Shown here piece by piece: positions 42,674 through 51,616 of a stretch of DNA of 64,000 nt; the first letter of the stretch is position 1; each line of letters opens with the position of its first letter. The stretch is taken from positions 558,001 to 622,000 of the forward strand of contig JAILXW010000001.1 of assembly GCA_045430305.1 (NCBI GenBank), in the 5' to 3' direction. A program made the position numbers and the translations under genes. The notes beneath the pieces are model-generated. The model did not search any database, was not told where the DNA came from, and was given only the letters and a program-made list of their open reading frames with translations. The DNA comes from Agarilytica sp045430305 (GTDB taxonomy: Bacteria > Pseudomonadota > Gammaproteobacteria > Pseudomonadales > Cellvibrionaceae).

Positions 42674-43078
42674 TTAATCACTGCCCTGATCGATTAAAAA
42701 TTCACGAAGGATGTTAGTTTGCCCCTCGCTGAGGGGGCTGGTTTGTTTGCTGGTGAAATCAAAGTGTACGATCACTGCATTGCCAGAGGCGGTTTTTACA
42801 CCGTTTTGCCAGGCTTCGTGATACACCGTAAAAGACTTACTTCCTATTTTTGATACGCCCACTTTTACATTAACCGGCGAGGCTAAGTGGGTTTGTTGGT
42901 GAAAGTCTACATCTATATGGGCCAGTATAAATGCCCATTCTTCTAGTTTCATACCAGGTAGTAATTTATCAAAAATTGGCGCACGGGCTTCTTCAAACCA
43001 TACGGGTAATACGGTGTTACCGATATGTGTCATTGCATCGGTTTCAGAAAATCTTGGCTGAATAATGGTTTCTATCAT
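42674..43078 (-). CDS. Hotdog-fold acyl-CoA thioesterase (4HBT family)
   Basis: 134 aa. Single hotdog domain of the 4-hydroxybenzoyl-CoA/YbgC class: RFSETDAMTHIGNTVLPVWFEEAR holds the usual catalytic Asp, followed by VDFHQQTHLASPVNVKVGVSKIGSKSFTVYHE. Substrate unknown. It lies just outside the array and 40 bp downstream of the M16C protease gene, same strand. Confidence 0.9.
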   Translation of the reverse strand: MIETIIQPRFSETDAMTHIGNTVLPVWFEEARAPIFDKLLPGMKLEEWAFILAHIDVDFHQQTHLASPVNVKVGVSKIGSKSFTVYHEAWQNGVKTASGNAVIVHFDFTSKQTSPLSEGQTNILREFLIDQGSD

Positions 43079-43118
43079 TTACGTTGCCTGTTAACAATGC
43101 ACCAATGTTTCTCTTTCT

Positions 43119-46046
43119 TTACAGTTCGATAATATCTAGCCCGAGTGATTCGCTAGCGCCGCGATTATTGCTATTGGTTACAATTGCAGTGTTGGCTTTT
43201 TCGGGTGCTAAATAGGTCTCTGCTACGCGTTTTAGATCGTCAATACTCGTGTTTAGTACGCGCTGTCTAAATTGTTGGCGTTTTTCTAGTGTTCTTCCGT
43301 GTAAATCTGCGTAAAAGCAACGTTTTGCGCGGCCTGCCGGAGATTCAGATTTATCCAGGCTTGATATTGTGCCTAACACGGCTTCTTCTAGTTTATTTTG
43401 TGAATGAGATTCATCGCGCAGCCAACGTAAGGCTTTGTCAAAATCGTCAAGCGTCGCTTCTAATCGTGGGTCACGATAAGAATAAAAACGGAAGGCGGCA
43501 GAGTTATTGTCTTGTGAGGCGCCACCGCCATAGGCTCCGCCTTGTTCGCGTACCGCCGTGTGTAAAAAGCCATTACGTAAAAAGCCGCCGAGTACGACAA
43601 GTGCTGCAGAATCTTCATGACCCATAGAAACAGTGGGGTAAGATTTTGCGCAGAAATTCACTTGCGTATTTGTGAGCCAAGCTTGCTGCACACGACTAAG
43701 TTCGCCGTTAACAGAAAATTCACCGCTGCTGTTAACGCCGGTATTTAAACATAGGGTTTTTAAACCTGATTGATAGTGCGAGAGCTGTGCTTCTTCACCT
43801 ATTACCACAAGTTGTTGAGTTTGTTGGTTAATGGCGGAATGAAGTGTTTGAAGTGTGTGGGCGAACTTTTCTAAGTCGCTGTTATTTTTCAAACTATTAT
43901 CAAGGGATTTAATTGCTTCTATACTCGCAAGGCCGCTTAAGCTGTGGCTTAGGCGCGCGTATGCGCTGCAACCGGCGCTGGCAGCCATCATCGCGAGTAC
44001 ATGCCCATTCCCTGTAATGCCTTGTTCTTGGTGTACTCGAATTTGCCCCACTAATTCTTGCATACGTTGCGTTTCGTCGAAGCGGGCTTGGGTGATGGTG
44101 TTGAGCATTAATTCGCTTAAGGCATGTTGGTTGCGGCTTAATGCTTTGCCAGAATAAACGTAATAAGCACTCACTTTATTTTTGTCTGTCGCGTCACCGC
44201 GAATGGAGCTGAATGCATTGATACCGCCACTGACCGCCGCTTGTTGTCGTTGCACGTCGAGATATGACGTATCGCCAACGCCGAGTTCGGTCACAATGCT
44301 GCTATATAGTGACAGGCAGGGTAGTTGTGCTTCATCGATGTTGCCAAGGTCGAATACTGATTGTTGATACACCAGACCATTGGTGCCAGCAGCGTAAGAA
44401 CTTAGTGGTGTATTGCCAATAGCAGTGCTTTTTCTTTCTGCGGTAGTTTCTGTTTTTGGTACGTCAGCAAGCGTGACCTTGGGTAATATACTTTCGTCAT
44501 CTTCTTGTGTTTGGCGTTCTTTAAGTGCTTGTGCCTGTTCAATAATGGCTTGTTTTTCGTCTTCGTTTAAGTTGCCTTTAATTTTTTCAAGTAGCGCTTT
44601 TTCGGCGTGTTCTTTGCGGTTAGATAGCTCGCCATCTGGCACCATACATAAGCGTACAGAGTGCGGGTTATTGAGTACTAGGTCTTTCAACAGGTTTTTA
44701 ATAAAGTCAGGTTCTGCGATGTCTTTGCGCAGCTGTTCTAACTCTGCATCGATATCAAGCAGGCCAACCGGGTCACCGCGATGGGTGGCGTTTGTGAGTG
44801 AGGTGAGTATGAGTTGTAAGCCATATGGGTAGCTGTCGCCGCCAATTTCACGTTGGTGTAATTCTAATTGGTGTAGGGCCGATTCAACATCTTGTTGTGG
44901 AATGCCTTCTTCTGCCACTTTATTTAATGTATTAAGAATTAGTTTTTCTACCTGATCGGCGGCATCGCTTTTACAACCGGCTAGGCCCGCCATAAAAGAC
45001 ATTTCTTTTTGTGAACTATCTAAACCACAGAGTGGCGAGGGCGCGTTGCCAAGGTCTGAACTTTCTAAGGCATGCATCAGCGGTGAGGCGCTGTTGTCGA
45101 GTAATACACTAGAGAGTAGTTGTGCACGCAAGCTGTCGCGCAAGTTGGTGCTGTGGCCCAAAAGCCAGGCCATGGCCACATGTGTTTTTTCACTTAAGTC
45201 TTCATCGCTATTGGGGTAGCTTTCTTGCACGCGAATAGGGGCGTAAAAACGTTTTTCGTCTGGTACAGCAACGCTGTATTCCAGTTTTTCAAAATGCTTC
45301 AGTGCTTGGTCTTCAAATTTTTCTTGGTGTGTTGCTGCGCTAATATCGCCAAAGGTCATGAAAATAGCATTGCTGGGGTGGTAGTGCGTTTCATAAAATG
45401 CGCGTAACTCTTCATAGCTCAGGTCTGGAATGGCTTCGGGGTCTCCGCCGCTATTAAAATGATAGGTCGAGGTAGGGAAGAGGTATTTACACATGCTTTG
45501 CCACAGCTGCGAGGGTACCGAGCTCATTGCGCCTTTCATTTCATTAAATACAACGCCCTTAAATTCGAGCGCAGAATTGCTGTCACTAGGTGTTGAAAAT
45601 TCTAGGCGATGACCTTCTTGGGCAAAATCGAGCTGATCTAGGCGTGAGAAAAATACTGCATCTAAATATACGTCTAGTAGGTTATTAAAATCTTTTTTAT
45701 TGAGTGAGGCGAAGGGGTAGGCTGTCCAGTCACTGCTGGTAAAGGCGTTCATAAAAGTATTGATCGAGCGCCGTGTCATCATAAAGAACGGGTCGCGCAC
45801 CGGGTATTTTTTACTGCCGCATAGCGCTGTGTGTTCGAGAATGTGTGCGACCCCCGTAGAATCGTGCGGCACCGTTCGTAGCGCCACTAAAAAGACATTT
45901 TCACTATCGCCTTCGCTGCGCGGCGATAAATGTATGTGTTGTGCTCCAGTAATTTTGTGCTCGTATTCCTGCACGTCGAGATTGAGTGACTTAACAAACC
46001 GTTGACCTTTGAATTCGAAAGAGGAATGGGCGCTGGTGCTAGACAT
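43119..46046 (-). CDS. M16C zinc metalloprotease (PreP-like)
   Basis: 975 aa, the length of the single-chain presequence protease family. The inverted zinc motif HxxEH is at 68-72 (HILEH), with the downstream second Glu region GVVFNEMKGAMSS. Further family blocks: FMNAFTSSDWTAYPFAS, the M16C-associated domain in the middle (about 470-720) and FLRNGFLHTAVREQGGAYGGGA near the C terminus. No signal peptide, so probably cytoplasmic, degrading peptides. Confidence 0.93.
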   Translation of the reverse strand: MSSTSAHSSFEFKGQRFVKSLNLDVQEYEHKITGAQHIHLSPRSEGDSENVFLVALRTVPHDSTGVAHILEHTALCGSKKYPVRDPFFMMTRRSINTFMNAFTSSDWTAYPFASLNKKDFNNLLDVYLDAVFFSRLDQLDFAQEGHRLEFSTPSDSNSALEFKGVVFNEMKGAMSSVPSQLWQSMCKYLFPTSTYHFNSGGDPEAIPDLSYEELRAFYETHYHPSNAIFMTFGDISAATHQEKFEDQALKHFEKLEYSVAVPDEKRFYAPIRVQESYPNSDEDLSEKTHVAMAWLLGHSTNLRDSLRAQLLSSVLLDNSASPLMHALESSDLGNAPSPLCGLDSSQKEMSFMAGLAGCKSDAADQVEKLILNTLNKVAEEGIPQQDVESALHQLELHQREIGGDSYPYGLQLILTSLTNATHRGDPVGLLDIDAELEQLRKDIAEPDFIKNLLKDLVLNNPHSVRLCMVPDGELSNRKEHAEKALLEKIKGNLNEDEKQAIIEQAQALKERQTQEDDESILPKVTLADVPKTETTAERKSTAIGNTPLSSYAAGTNGLVYQQSVFDLGNIDEAQLPCLSLYSSIVTELGVGDTSYLDVQRQQAAVSGGINAFSSIRGDATDKNKVSAYYVYSGKALSRNQHALSELMLNTITQARFDETQRMQELVGQIRVHQEQGITGNGHVLAMMAASAGCSAYARLSHSLSGLASIEAIKSLDNSLKNNSDLEKFAHTLQTLHSAINQQTQQLVVIGEEAQLSHYQSGLKTLCLNTGVNSSGEFSVNGELSRVQQAWLTNTQVNFCAKSYPTVSMGHEDSAALVVLGGFLRNGFLHTAVREQGGAYGGGASQDNNSAAFRFYSYRDPRLEATLDDFDKALRWLRDESHSQNKLEEAVLGTISSLDKSESPAGRAKRCFYADLHGRTLEKRQQFRQRVLNTSIDDLKRVAETYLAPEKANTAIVTNSNNRGASESLGLDIIEL

Positions 46047-46126
46047 TAGGACTCCAAATAAATACTGCGTGATGTGGCATTTGGTTATTTTACTTATATG
46101 TGGCTGTACTGCTGTTATCTACCAGT

Positions 46127-46867
46127 TTACTTGCTATAGAGGTGTTTTAGCAGTACTTCCTTAGCTAAATTTACGCGTGAAGCGAGGTAATCGTTGCCAC
46201 CACGATCGGGGTGGAGCTTTTGTATGAGTGATCGGTGGGCACGAATGATATCTTGCTTTGAAGGGGTGTTTTCCAAACCTAAAATTTGTAAGGCCTCATC
46301 AATACTCGGGTCTGAACTTGTAACGTGGGAATGTTGCTGAGAGCCGTGATGCTGTTCATGTGGGCCGCCGCCTTGATATTGATGACCCGCGCGTTGGCGT
46401 AATACGCGAATCAAGAAATAGGAGCGGCGATCTTTGTCTTGGTAGTGTTCTTCTAATTCCGCAAGCTGTGCTGGTGTAAGTTGTGCTAGCTCTGTTCCAG
46501 CATGTGGCCCACTGATGATTCTGCCAAATACCTGGCCGTTGTGGAGGTCAATATTGAGTTCAATAAAGGGAGTAACAAATTTTGGGTTGCCAAACACGCG
46601 GCCTCGGCGCATCAAGTTTAAAAAGGGTAGGGCGCGTAAAAACGTGGCTAGGCCAAATTTGGCAAAGGCGATACCACCTGTAACGGCCGCTGCAAGCCAG
46701 TGGGCTCTGCCAGCAAATACCGCAATCAGGCAAAAGGCAAATGCGCCATATATAAGCGCTTTTATTAAAAAGCCCTGGCGCTTGCTTACAGGTAATTTTT
46801 GCCACTTATTCAGACACCAATACAGAGCGATAATAAGCGCCACAGCAAGAATAATTCTGACTAGCAT
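46127..46867 (-). CDS. Membrane-anchored J-domain co-chaperone
   Basis: 246 aa. Two or three N-terminal membrane helices (about 3-20, 37-55, 58-76), a central linker, and a C-terminal J domain (about 185-244) with the HPD motif (LIQKLHPDRGGNDYLA) that stimulates DnaK ATPase. The layout, with the J domain at the C terminus after a membrane anchor, is like Pam18/DjlA-type proteins. A His-rich patch (about 165-180) precedes the J domain. Confidence 0.88.
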   Translation of the reverse strand: MLVRIILAVALIIALYWCLNKWQKLPVSKRQGFLIKALIYGAFAFCLIAVFAGRAHWLAAAVTGGIAFAKFGLATFLRALPFLNLMRRGRVFGNPKFVTPFIELNIDLHNGQVFGRIISGPHAGTELAQLTPAQLAELEEHYQDKDRRSYFLIRVLRQRAGHQYQGGGPHEQHHGSQQHSHVTSSDPSIDEALQILGLENTPSKQDIIRAHRSLIQKLHPDRGGNDYLASRVNLAKEVLLKHLYSK

Positions 46868-46889
46868 GTTTTAGTTGGCTCCAGGTGTA

Positions 46890-48371
46890 CTAGACAACGG
46901 TCAATTGCACACCGATTTTACTCAAATAATCTTGTTCTTGAGCTAAACCCGCTAGCGTGAGTGGGTGTTCATCGAGCCAGAGGTCTTCAAAACGAAGTTG
47001 GTAACTATTTTCTTTTCGTTCCAGTTTTGGTGGCGCTTCTAAATTTTCCCTGCGGCGATTGAGTAAAACTGCCAGGCGTAAGCATACAAGTAGGGGCACA
47101 AGCGCATGTTTAGCGCTCGTGTCTACGCCCTCAATACGGTCATCTGAGAGTTTCTTGCGTTGCAAGCGTACCAAAATAGCTAATATGTGTTGCTCATAAC
47201 GACCAAAACCTGCGAGGTCGCTGTGGCGTAATAAATAATAGCCGTGGTGGTGATATGAGGTATGGGAAATACCCATACCAATTTCGTGTAATTGCGCCGC
47301 CCACGACAGAATTTTAGTGCGTGATACCCCGGCTAGCTTAGGGCCGCTTATCTGTCGCCATAGCGCCAGAGCACTGCTATTGACGCGCTGCGCTTGGTCT
47401 TGGTCAATATTGTATTGCTGTATTAAATCTTCGACGGTTTCGACGCGACTATCGTGGTCGCTAAAGCGACCGATGGTGTCGTAAATAAGGCCTTCTTTTA
47501 GGGTCGCATCTGCCACGTGAATTTTGTCGATTTTTAGCTCATCGAATATTGCTTGGAGTATTGCTAAGCCGGCAGGAAGTACCTCGCGTCGCAATTTGGG
47601 GACGTTGGGCGAAGTGATTTTGCCTTTCTCGGTGGTGTCTTGCACCAGCCGATGAAGCGATTTTGCGGTAATTACGGCGCCGCCATCTTGCTCTACCAGT
47701 AGCTCAGCGACGGCCTTCATTGTGCCAGAGGTGCCGTAAGCCACTTCCCAACCTGTGCGAAGGTAATTTTTGCGAATTTCTTCTAATTCATTGCAGGCCG
47801 CGTAATACGCGTTGCGCATATTGGATTTGTTCACGCCCCCTTGGTGAGAAATAAAGCTTTCAGAGAAGCTCACACACCCCAGCGGTAGGCTTTCCAAATG
47901 CGAGGGGCGCAAGCTGCTGCCGATAACAAACTCTGTACTGCCCCCGCCTATGTCGATGACCAAGCGCTGTTCAGTGGTGCTAACGGAGTTGGCTAGGCCA
48001 GCGTATACCAAGCGCGCTTCTTCGTAACCCGATATGATTTGAATTTTGACACCGAGTACGTCCTCGGCGGTACGCAAAAAGGCAGCGGAATTTTTTGCCT
48101 TGCGTAAGGTTTTGGTGCCAACCGCGCGAATTTGATTGTGGGGAATATCACGCAAGCGCTCAGAGAATTTGTGTAAACAAATGAGGGCGCGTTCTTGAGA
48201 TTCTTCGTCTAATGCACCGTTAGGTTGTAAGCCTCTGGCGATTTGAACCATTTGTTTTTCGCGGTCAATGACTTCTACCTTGTCGTCAGTAATGCGTGCA
48301 ACTAGCATATGAAAGCTATTGGAACCGAGATCGATAGCAGCGAAATAGGGCGATTCAAGGCTTTGAGTCAT
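46890..48371 (-). CDS. ppx: Exopolyphosphatase / pppGpp phosphohydrolase family
   Basis: 493 aa. Two actin-like (ASKHA) domains with phosphate-loop motifs AAIDLGSNSFHMLVA (residues about 11-25) and VIDIGGGSTEFVIG (about 140-153), plus a C-terminal HD-like helical domain (HEIGMGISHTSYHHHGYYLLRH), as in Ppx. It degrades polyphosphate; GppA activity cannot be excluded. It is read toward the J-domain gene with a 22-bp gap. Confidence 0.92.
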   Translation of the reverse strand: MTQSLESPYFAAIDLGSNSFHMLVARITDDKVEVIDREKQMVQIARGLQPNGALDEESQERALICLHKFSERLRDIPHNQIRAVGTKTLRKAKNSAAFLRTAEDVLGVKIQIISGYEEARLVYAGLANSVSTTEQRLVIDIGGGSTEFVIGSSLRPSHLESLPLGCVSFSESFISHQGGVNKSNMRNAYYAACNELEEIRKNYLRTGWEVAYGTSGTMKAVAELLVEQDGGAVITAKSLHRLVQDTTEKGKITSPNVPKLRREVLPAGLAILQAIFDELKIDKIHVADATLKEGLIYDTIGRFSDHDSRVETVEDLIQQYNIDQDQAQRVNSSALALWRQISGPKLAGVSRTKILSWAAQLHEIGMGISHTSYHHHGYYLLRHSDLAGFGRYEQHILAILVRLQRKKLSDDRIEGVDTSAKHALVPLLVCLRLAVLLNRRRENLEAPPKLERKENSYQLRFEDLWLDEHPLTLAGLAQEQDYLSKIGVQLTVV

Positions 48372-48525
48372 GGCAAAGGTACGGTCTATTTCAAAATAAG
48401 GCGTATAATGTGCAACAAAATGAATACACAGAAACTAGGCTCACCAAGATTATGCCTGTGAGCCGGTGCATTGCAAGGTTTGTATTGTTCTTGAACACAA
48501 ATATAAGAAGAATTCGGAGTGAAAT

Positions 48526-49137
48526 TTGAGCGATAAACTACAACGTGAAGCGTTTGGTTTGACCATTCTTAAGAATAGTCATCCTGATATTCGCAAAATT
48601 CGTAAAGAAACTGGGCACCCTAGTATTCATGGCAACAAATTTTGGAAGTCGACTTTTTTATTAATGGATTATTTGAATGAGTACCCCCCTAAAAAAGGCG
48701 CGAAAATTCTGGAGATTGGTTGTGGCTGGGGGTTAGGTGGTATTTATTGCGCGAAAGCGTTTAAAGCTCGTGTGGTATCACTCGATGCGGATGACACTGT
48801 ATTCCCCTATCTTGAGCACCACGCCAAAATCAACAAGGTTGAGTCTAACACCTGGAAGTGCCGCTATGAAAAGGTGCGTAAAGAAGATCTTAAAGATTTT
48901 GATTTGATGATCGGTGCCGATATTTGTTTCTGGGACGAAATGGTCAAACCGCTCTACAACTTAACCAAACGTGCGCGCGAAGCTGGTGTGCGAGTGGTAA
49001 TGACCGATCCGGGTCGACCAACTTTCCGAGAACTGGCAGAAAAATCGGCAGATAAAATGGGTGCGGTTTACGATAATTGGTCCACTCCGCACCCTTATAA
49101 TTTTTCTGGTTTGGTGCTCGATGTTGAACCTAAATAA
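48526..49137 (+). CDS. Class I SAM-dependent methyltransferase
   Basis: 203 aa. Rossmann motif I ILEIGCGWGLGGIYCAK (about 65-81), motif II acidic VVSLDADD, post-motif DFDLMIGADICFWDEM. The frame starts at TTG with GGAG seven bases upstream; no ATG fits as well. It resembles protein lysine methyltransferase-like enzymes, but the substrate is unknown. It lies 20 bp upstream of msrA. Confidence 0.82.
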   Translation: MSDKLQREAFGLTILKNSHPDIRKIRKETGHPSIHGNKFWKSTFLLMDYLNEYPPKKGAKILEIGCGWGLGGIYCAKAFKARVVSLDADDTVFPYLEHHAKINKVESNTWKCRYEKVRKEDLKDFDLMIGADICFWDEMVKPLYNLTKRAREAGVRVVMTDPGRPTFRELAEKSADKMGAVYDNWSTPHPYNFSGLVLDVEPK

Positions 49138-49157
49138 ATAAGAAGAGTGAGTCAGCA

Positions 49158-49784
49158 ATGTTTTTCAAAACCGACACAATACCCAGCCCAGAACAAGCAT
49201 TGCCCGGCCGAGATACAGCAGTGCAAGTTAGCGAAAAACACTTGGTGCTTGGTACCGCTATGCAGGGGCCATTCCCTGATGATTGCGAAACCATTCAATT
49301 TGGTATGGGCTGTTTTTGGGGTGCTGAACGTAAATTTTGGCAGGTAGAAAATGTGTATGCTACCGCAGTTGGCTACGCGGGTGGTTCTACGCCAAATGCC
49401 ACCTATGAAGAAGTGTGTTCTGGCCAAACGGGCCACACGGAAGTTGTTTTGGTTGTGTATTGCGGTGGGGCAGAAACGTTAAATCAACTGTTAAAAGTAT
49501 TTTGGGAATCTCACGACCCTACACAGGGCATGCGTCAGGGAAATGATCGTGGTACTCAATATCGCTCCTGTATTTACACGCATAGTCAAAATCAGTTTGC
49601 GCTGGTTGTGAAATCGATGGTGTCTTATCAGGCGGCCTTACGTGGCCAAAATATTGGCAATATCACAACGGAAATCAAAAAAGATCAGCATTTTTATTAC
49701 GCTGAAGATTACCATCAGCAGTATTTGCATAAAAACCCGAACGGTTATTGTGGCTTGAAGGGAACGGGTGTGCGCTGTTCTTAA
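49158..49784 (+). CDS. msrA: Peptide-methionine (S)-S-oxide reductase MsrA
   Basis: Repairs methionine-S-sulfoxide in proteins. 208 aa, like E. coli MsrA (212). Catalytic Cys52 and Glu57 in GMGCFWGAERKFW, recycling Cys residues near the C terminus (GYCGLKGTGVRCS), and FWESHDPTQGMRQGNDRGTQYRS in the middle. Probably cotranscribed with the methyltransferase just upstream. Confidence 0.96.
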   Translation: MFFKTDTIPSPEQALPGRDTAVQVSEKHLVLGTAMQGPFPDDCETIQFGMGCFWGAERKFWQVENVYATAVGYAGGSTPNATYEEVCSGQTGHTEVVLVVYCGGAETLNQLLKVFWESHDPTQGMRQGNDRGTQYRSCIYTHSQNQFALVVKSMVSYQAALRGQNIGNITTEIKKDQHFYYAEDYHQQYLHKNPNGYCGLKGTGVRCS

Positions 49785-49871
49785 GTTTGGGGCCTTATGT
49801 TTCTGACCTGAGGTTTCCGATCTTAGAATCGTGGGTGTGCACGCAGCCAAACAAGTAATATAGATAAAAAA

Positions 49872-50207
49872 TTATAGCTTCTCTAGGCTCTCAATAATTT
49901 TATTCTTGCTATAGCCTTTAATCACTTCTTCACCAATCACGATCAGGGGCACACCTCGGCCGCCTAGCTGTTTAAATTCTGAGGAATATTGCTGCGAGCT
50001 TTCCACATCTCGCTCATCTACAGTGACATTCATTTTTTCGAATAAACGCCGTGCTTTAGCGCAATAGCCGCAGGTTTTAGTGGAGTACATAATTACATCG
50101 GCCGAGCTTGCGTGTGAAAAGTCGGGCGGCGGGTTGATTGCATCCATGATCGTGCCACGGAATTGAAAGGCTAATACAATAGCGAAGATTAAGGCATATT
50201 TATTCAT
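49872..50207 (-). CDS. Membrane-anchored glutaredoxin-like protein
   Basis: 111 aa. An N-terminal hydrophobic segment (about 3-18, anchor or signal) precedes a glutaredoxin domain with the CGYC redox motif at 46-49, cis-Pro in RGVPLIVI and the C-terminal helix. Outward placement would make it periplasmic; it is the last gene of a minus-strand run. Confidence 0.88.
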   Translation of the reverse strand: MNKYALIFAIVLAFQFRGTIMDAINPPPDFSHASSADVIMYSTKTCGYCAKARRLFEKMNVTVDERDVESSQQYSSEFKQLGGRGVPLIVIGEEVIKGYSKNKIIESLEKL

Positions 50208-50226
50208 CTGAGTTGATGTGTTCCAG

Positions 50227-50631
50227 TTATAGTTGGGAAACCATTAAGTTTATCCAAAGGAAAAGAATACACGCGAAAGAAGCCAAAAAAGCGTACATTC
50301 TGTAAACGACGTTGTTGCTTGATAAGTGGATATAAGAATGGATGCAGCGAACGGCTACGTATATCCAAGCTAGGGCTATACCCAACAAGTTTTCCACGTT
50401 AAGGCTAATGTAAAGGGTACACGCTATATAGAAAAGGAGGGGAGTCTCTAGTAAGTTGCTAAAGTTTTTCCCGGTTTTTATTAAAATTTCAGGAACTTCT
50501 TCTTCACCAGAGTTATAGCGGTAATATTTTATACTGACCTGTTGGTTCTTGACGCTAGCAATACGCGCGGTTACCAGTTTTACACCTACTAGGAATGTTA
50601 GCAGTATTAAACAGAACATAGGAATAAGCAT
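50227..50631 (-). CDS. MAPEG-family membrane protein
   Basis: 134 aa with four membrane helices and the MAPEG pattern: SNLLETPLLFYIACTLYI and VAVRCIHSYIHLSSNNVVYR. Eukaryotic members use glutathione or eicosanoids; bacterial roles are unknown. It lies 20 bp before the glutaredoxin gene, which may be a functional hint. Confidence 0.85.
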   Translation of the reverse strand: MLIPMFCLILLTFLVGVKLVTARIASVKNQQVSIKYYRYNSGEEEVPEILIKTGKNFSNLLETPLLFYIACTLYISLNVENLLGIALAWIYVAVRCIHSYIHLSSNNVVYRMYAFLASFACILFLWINLMVSQL

Positions 50632-50673
50632 AAGAGAACTCTTTATAGATGGTTAATTGTCGTTATTGGGCGG

Positions 50674-51321
50674 TTAGGTCGTTTGGTGGGTAGGTTTTCT
50701 AGCAACGATGAAGGCGGCTTTGTTCTTGCCTGGCTGCCACTGTGTTTCGATTTTAAACCCGGAAGCTGTGATAGCTTCAATAAGTTCCGAGACTGTAAAT
50801 ATTTTTATCAGAGGCATAAAACCAAATAACCGCCCAACAGGGGCAATTAGCCCAATGTATTTCATATTGTCGCCAAGGCAAGTTGTACTGCTTATGAATA
50901 AACCGCCGGGTTTTAGCATGGCGAATATTTTTTTAATGGCTGTGTCTTTATCTTCGAGCAGGTGTAGTAGGCTCAATGCAAGCACCACGTCATAGGCTTG
51001 CGGTTTAGATTCCAGCTGTTCAATCGCGCTATATTTAAAGGAAATATTATCGATGTTGTTTTTGGTGGCTTTTTGTTTCGCGATCGCCAGCATGTTTTCT
51101 GATATATCAACAGCGGTAATATGTTTAACATGAGGGGCGTGAGCGATCGCGGTTGAGCCGGTACCGCAGCCAAGCTCAAGTATTTCCATGTTGTTGGAAA
51201 AATAGCTCTGCGTGATGTCGAGCTTTTTTTTATATGCGGCTTCATCGCTTATTGCCAGGTTGGCGTATTTGTTGGCGATTTTGTTCCAGAATTTTTCCGA
51301 GGTTCCGCCCTTACGAGCCAT
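50674..51321 (-). CDS. Class I SAM-dependent methyltransferase
   Basis: 215 aa. Motif I MEILELGCGTGSTAIAHAP (about 45-63), ITAVDISENMLAIAK, QAYDVVLALSLLHLLEDKD and MLKPGGLFISSTTC. Methyltransferase-11/25-type fold, substrate unknown. It is followed by the MAPEG and glutaredoxin genes on the same strand. Confidence 0.88.
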   Translation of the reverse strand: MARKGGTSEKFWNKIANKYANLAISDEAAYKKKLDITQSYFSNNMEILELGCGTGSTAIAHAPHVKHITAVDISENMLAIAKQKATKNNIDNISFKYSAIEQLESKPQAYDVVLALSLLHLLEDKDTAIKKIFAMLKPGGLFISSTTCLGDNMKYIGLIAPVGRLFGFMPLIKIFTVSELIEAITASGFKIETQWQPGKNKAAFIVARKPTHQTT

Positions 51322-51347
51322 GTTTATTTCCTTGTGAACGCTTGTTC

Positions 51348-51614
51348 TTAGATCATCGTCCGCATTTTATATGCAAATGAAATAATATGAGCCACGGCAA
51401 GATAGAGTTCTTTGGGGATTTCATCACCCAGTTCAAGGTTTGCTAATAGCTCGACTAAAGGCCCATTGTCGCACAAAGGAACGCCGTGTTCTTGTGCTAT
51501 TTCTAGTATCTCTTCGGCTTGTTTGCCTTCGCCTTTTGCTACGATTTTAGGCGCTTGTTCACCATCATAGAAAAGTGCTACTGCCTGTTTTAACTGATCG
51601 TCGCTATATTCCAC
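51348..51614 (-). CDS. FlhB C-terminal domain-like protein
   Basis: 88 aa corresponding to the cytoplasmic domain of FlhB/YscU export switches: QAVALFYDGEQAPKIVAKGEG, then GVPLCDNGPLVELLANLELGDEIP, then YLAVAHIISFAY. The autocleavage NPTH motif and membrane part are absent, as in the stand-alone FlhB-like proteins found beside fliK-like genes. It lies 2 bp after the FliK-like gene. Confidence 0.9.
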   Translation of the reverse strand: MEYSDDQLKQAVALFYDGEQAPKIVAKGEGKQAEEILEIAQEHGVPLCDNGPLVELLANLELGDEIPKELYLAVAHIISFAYKMRTMI

Positions 51615-51616
51615 AA

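Noticed and set aside
44413..44832. 139-codon plus-strand ORF inside the M16C protease gene, and similar antisense frames (43289, 43855, 46515)
   Set aside because: They are antisense shadows of well-supported genes, with composition typical of reverse-strand reading.
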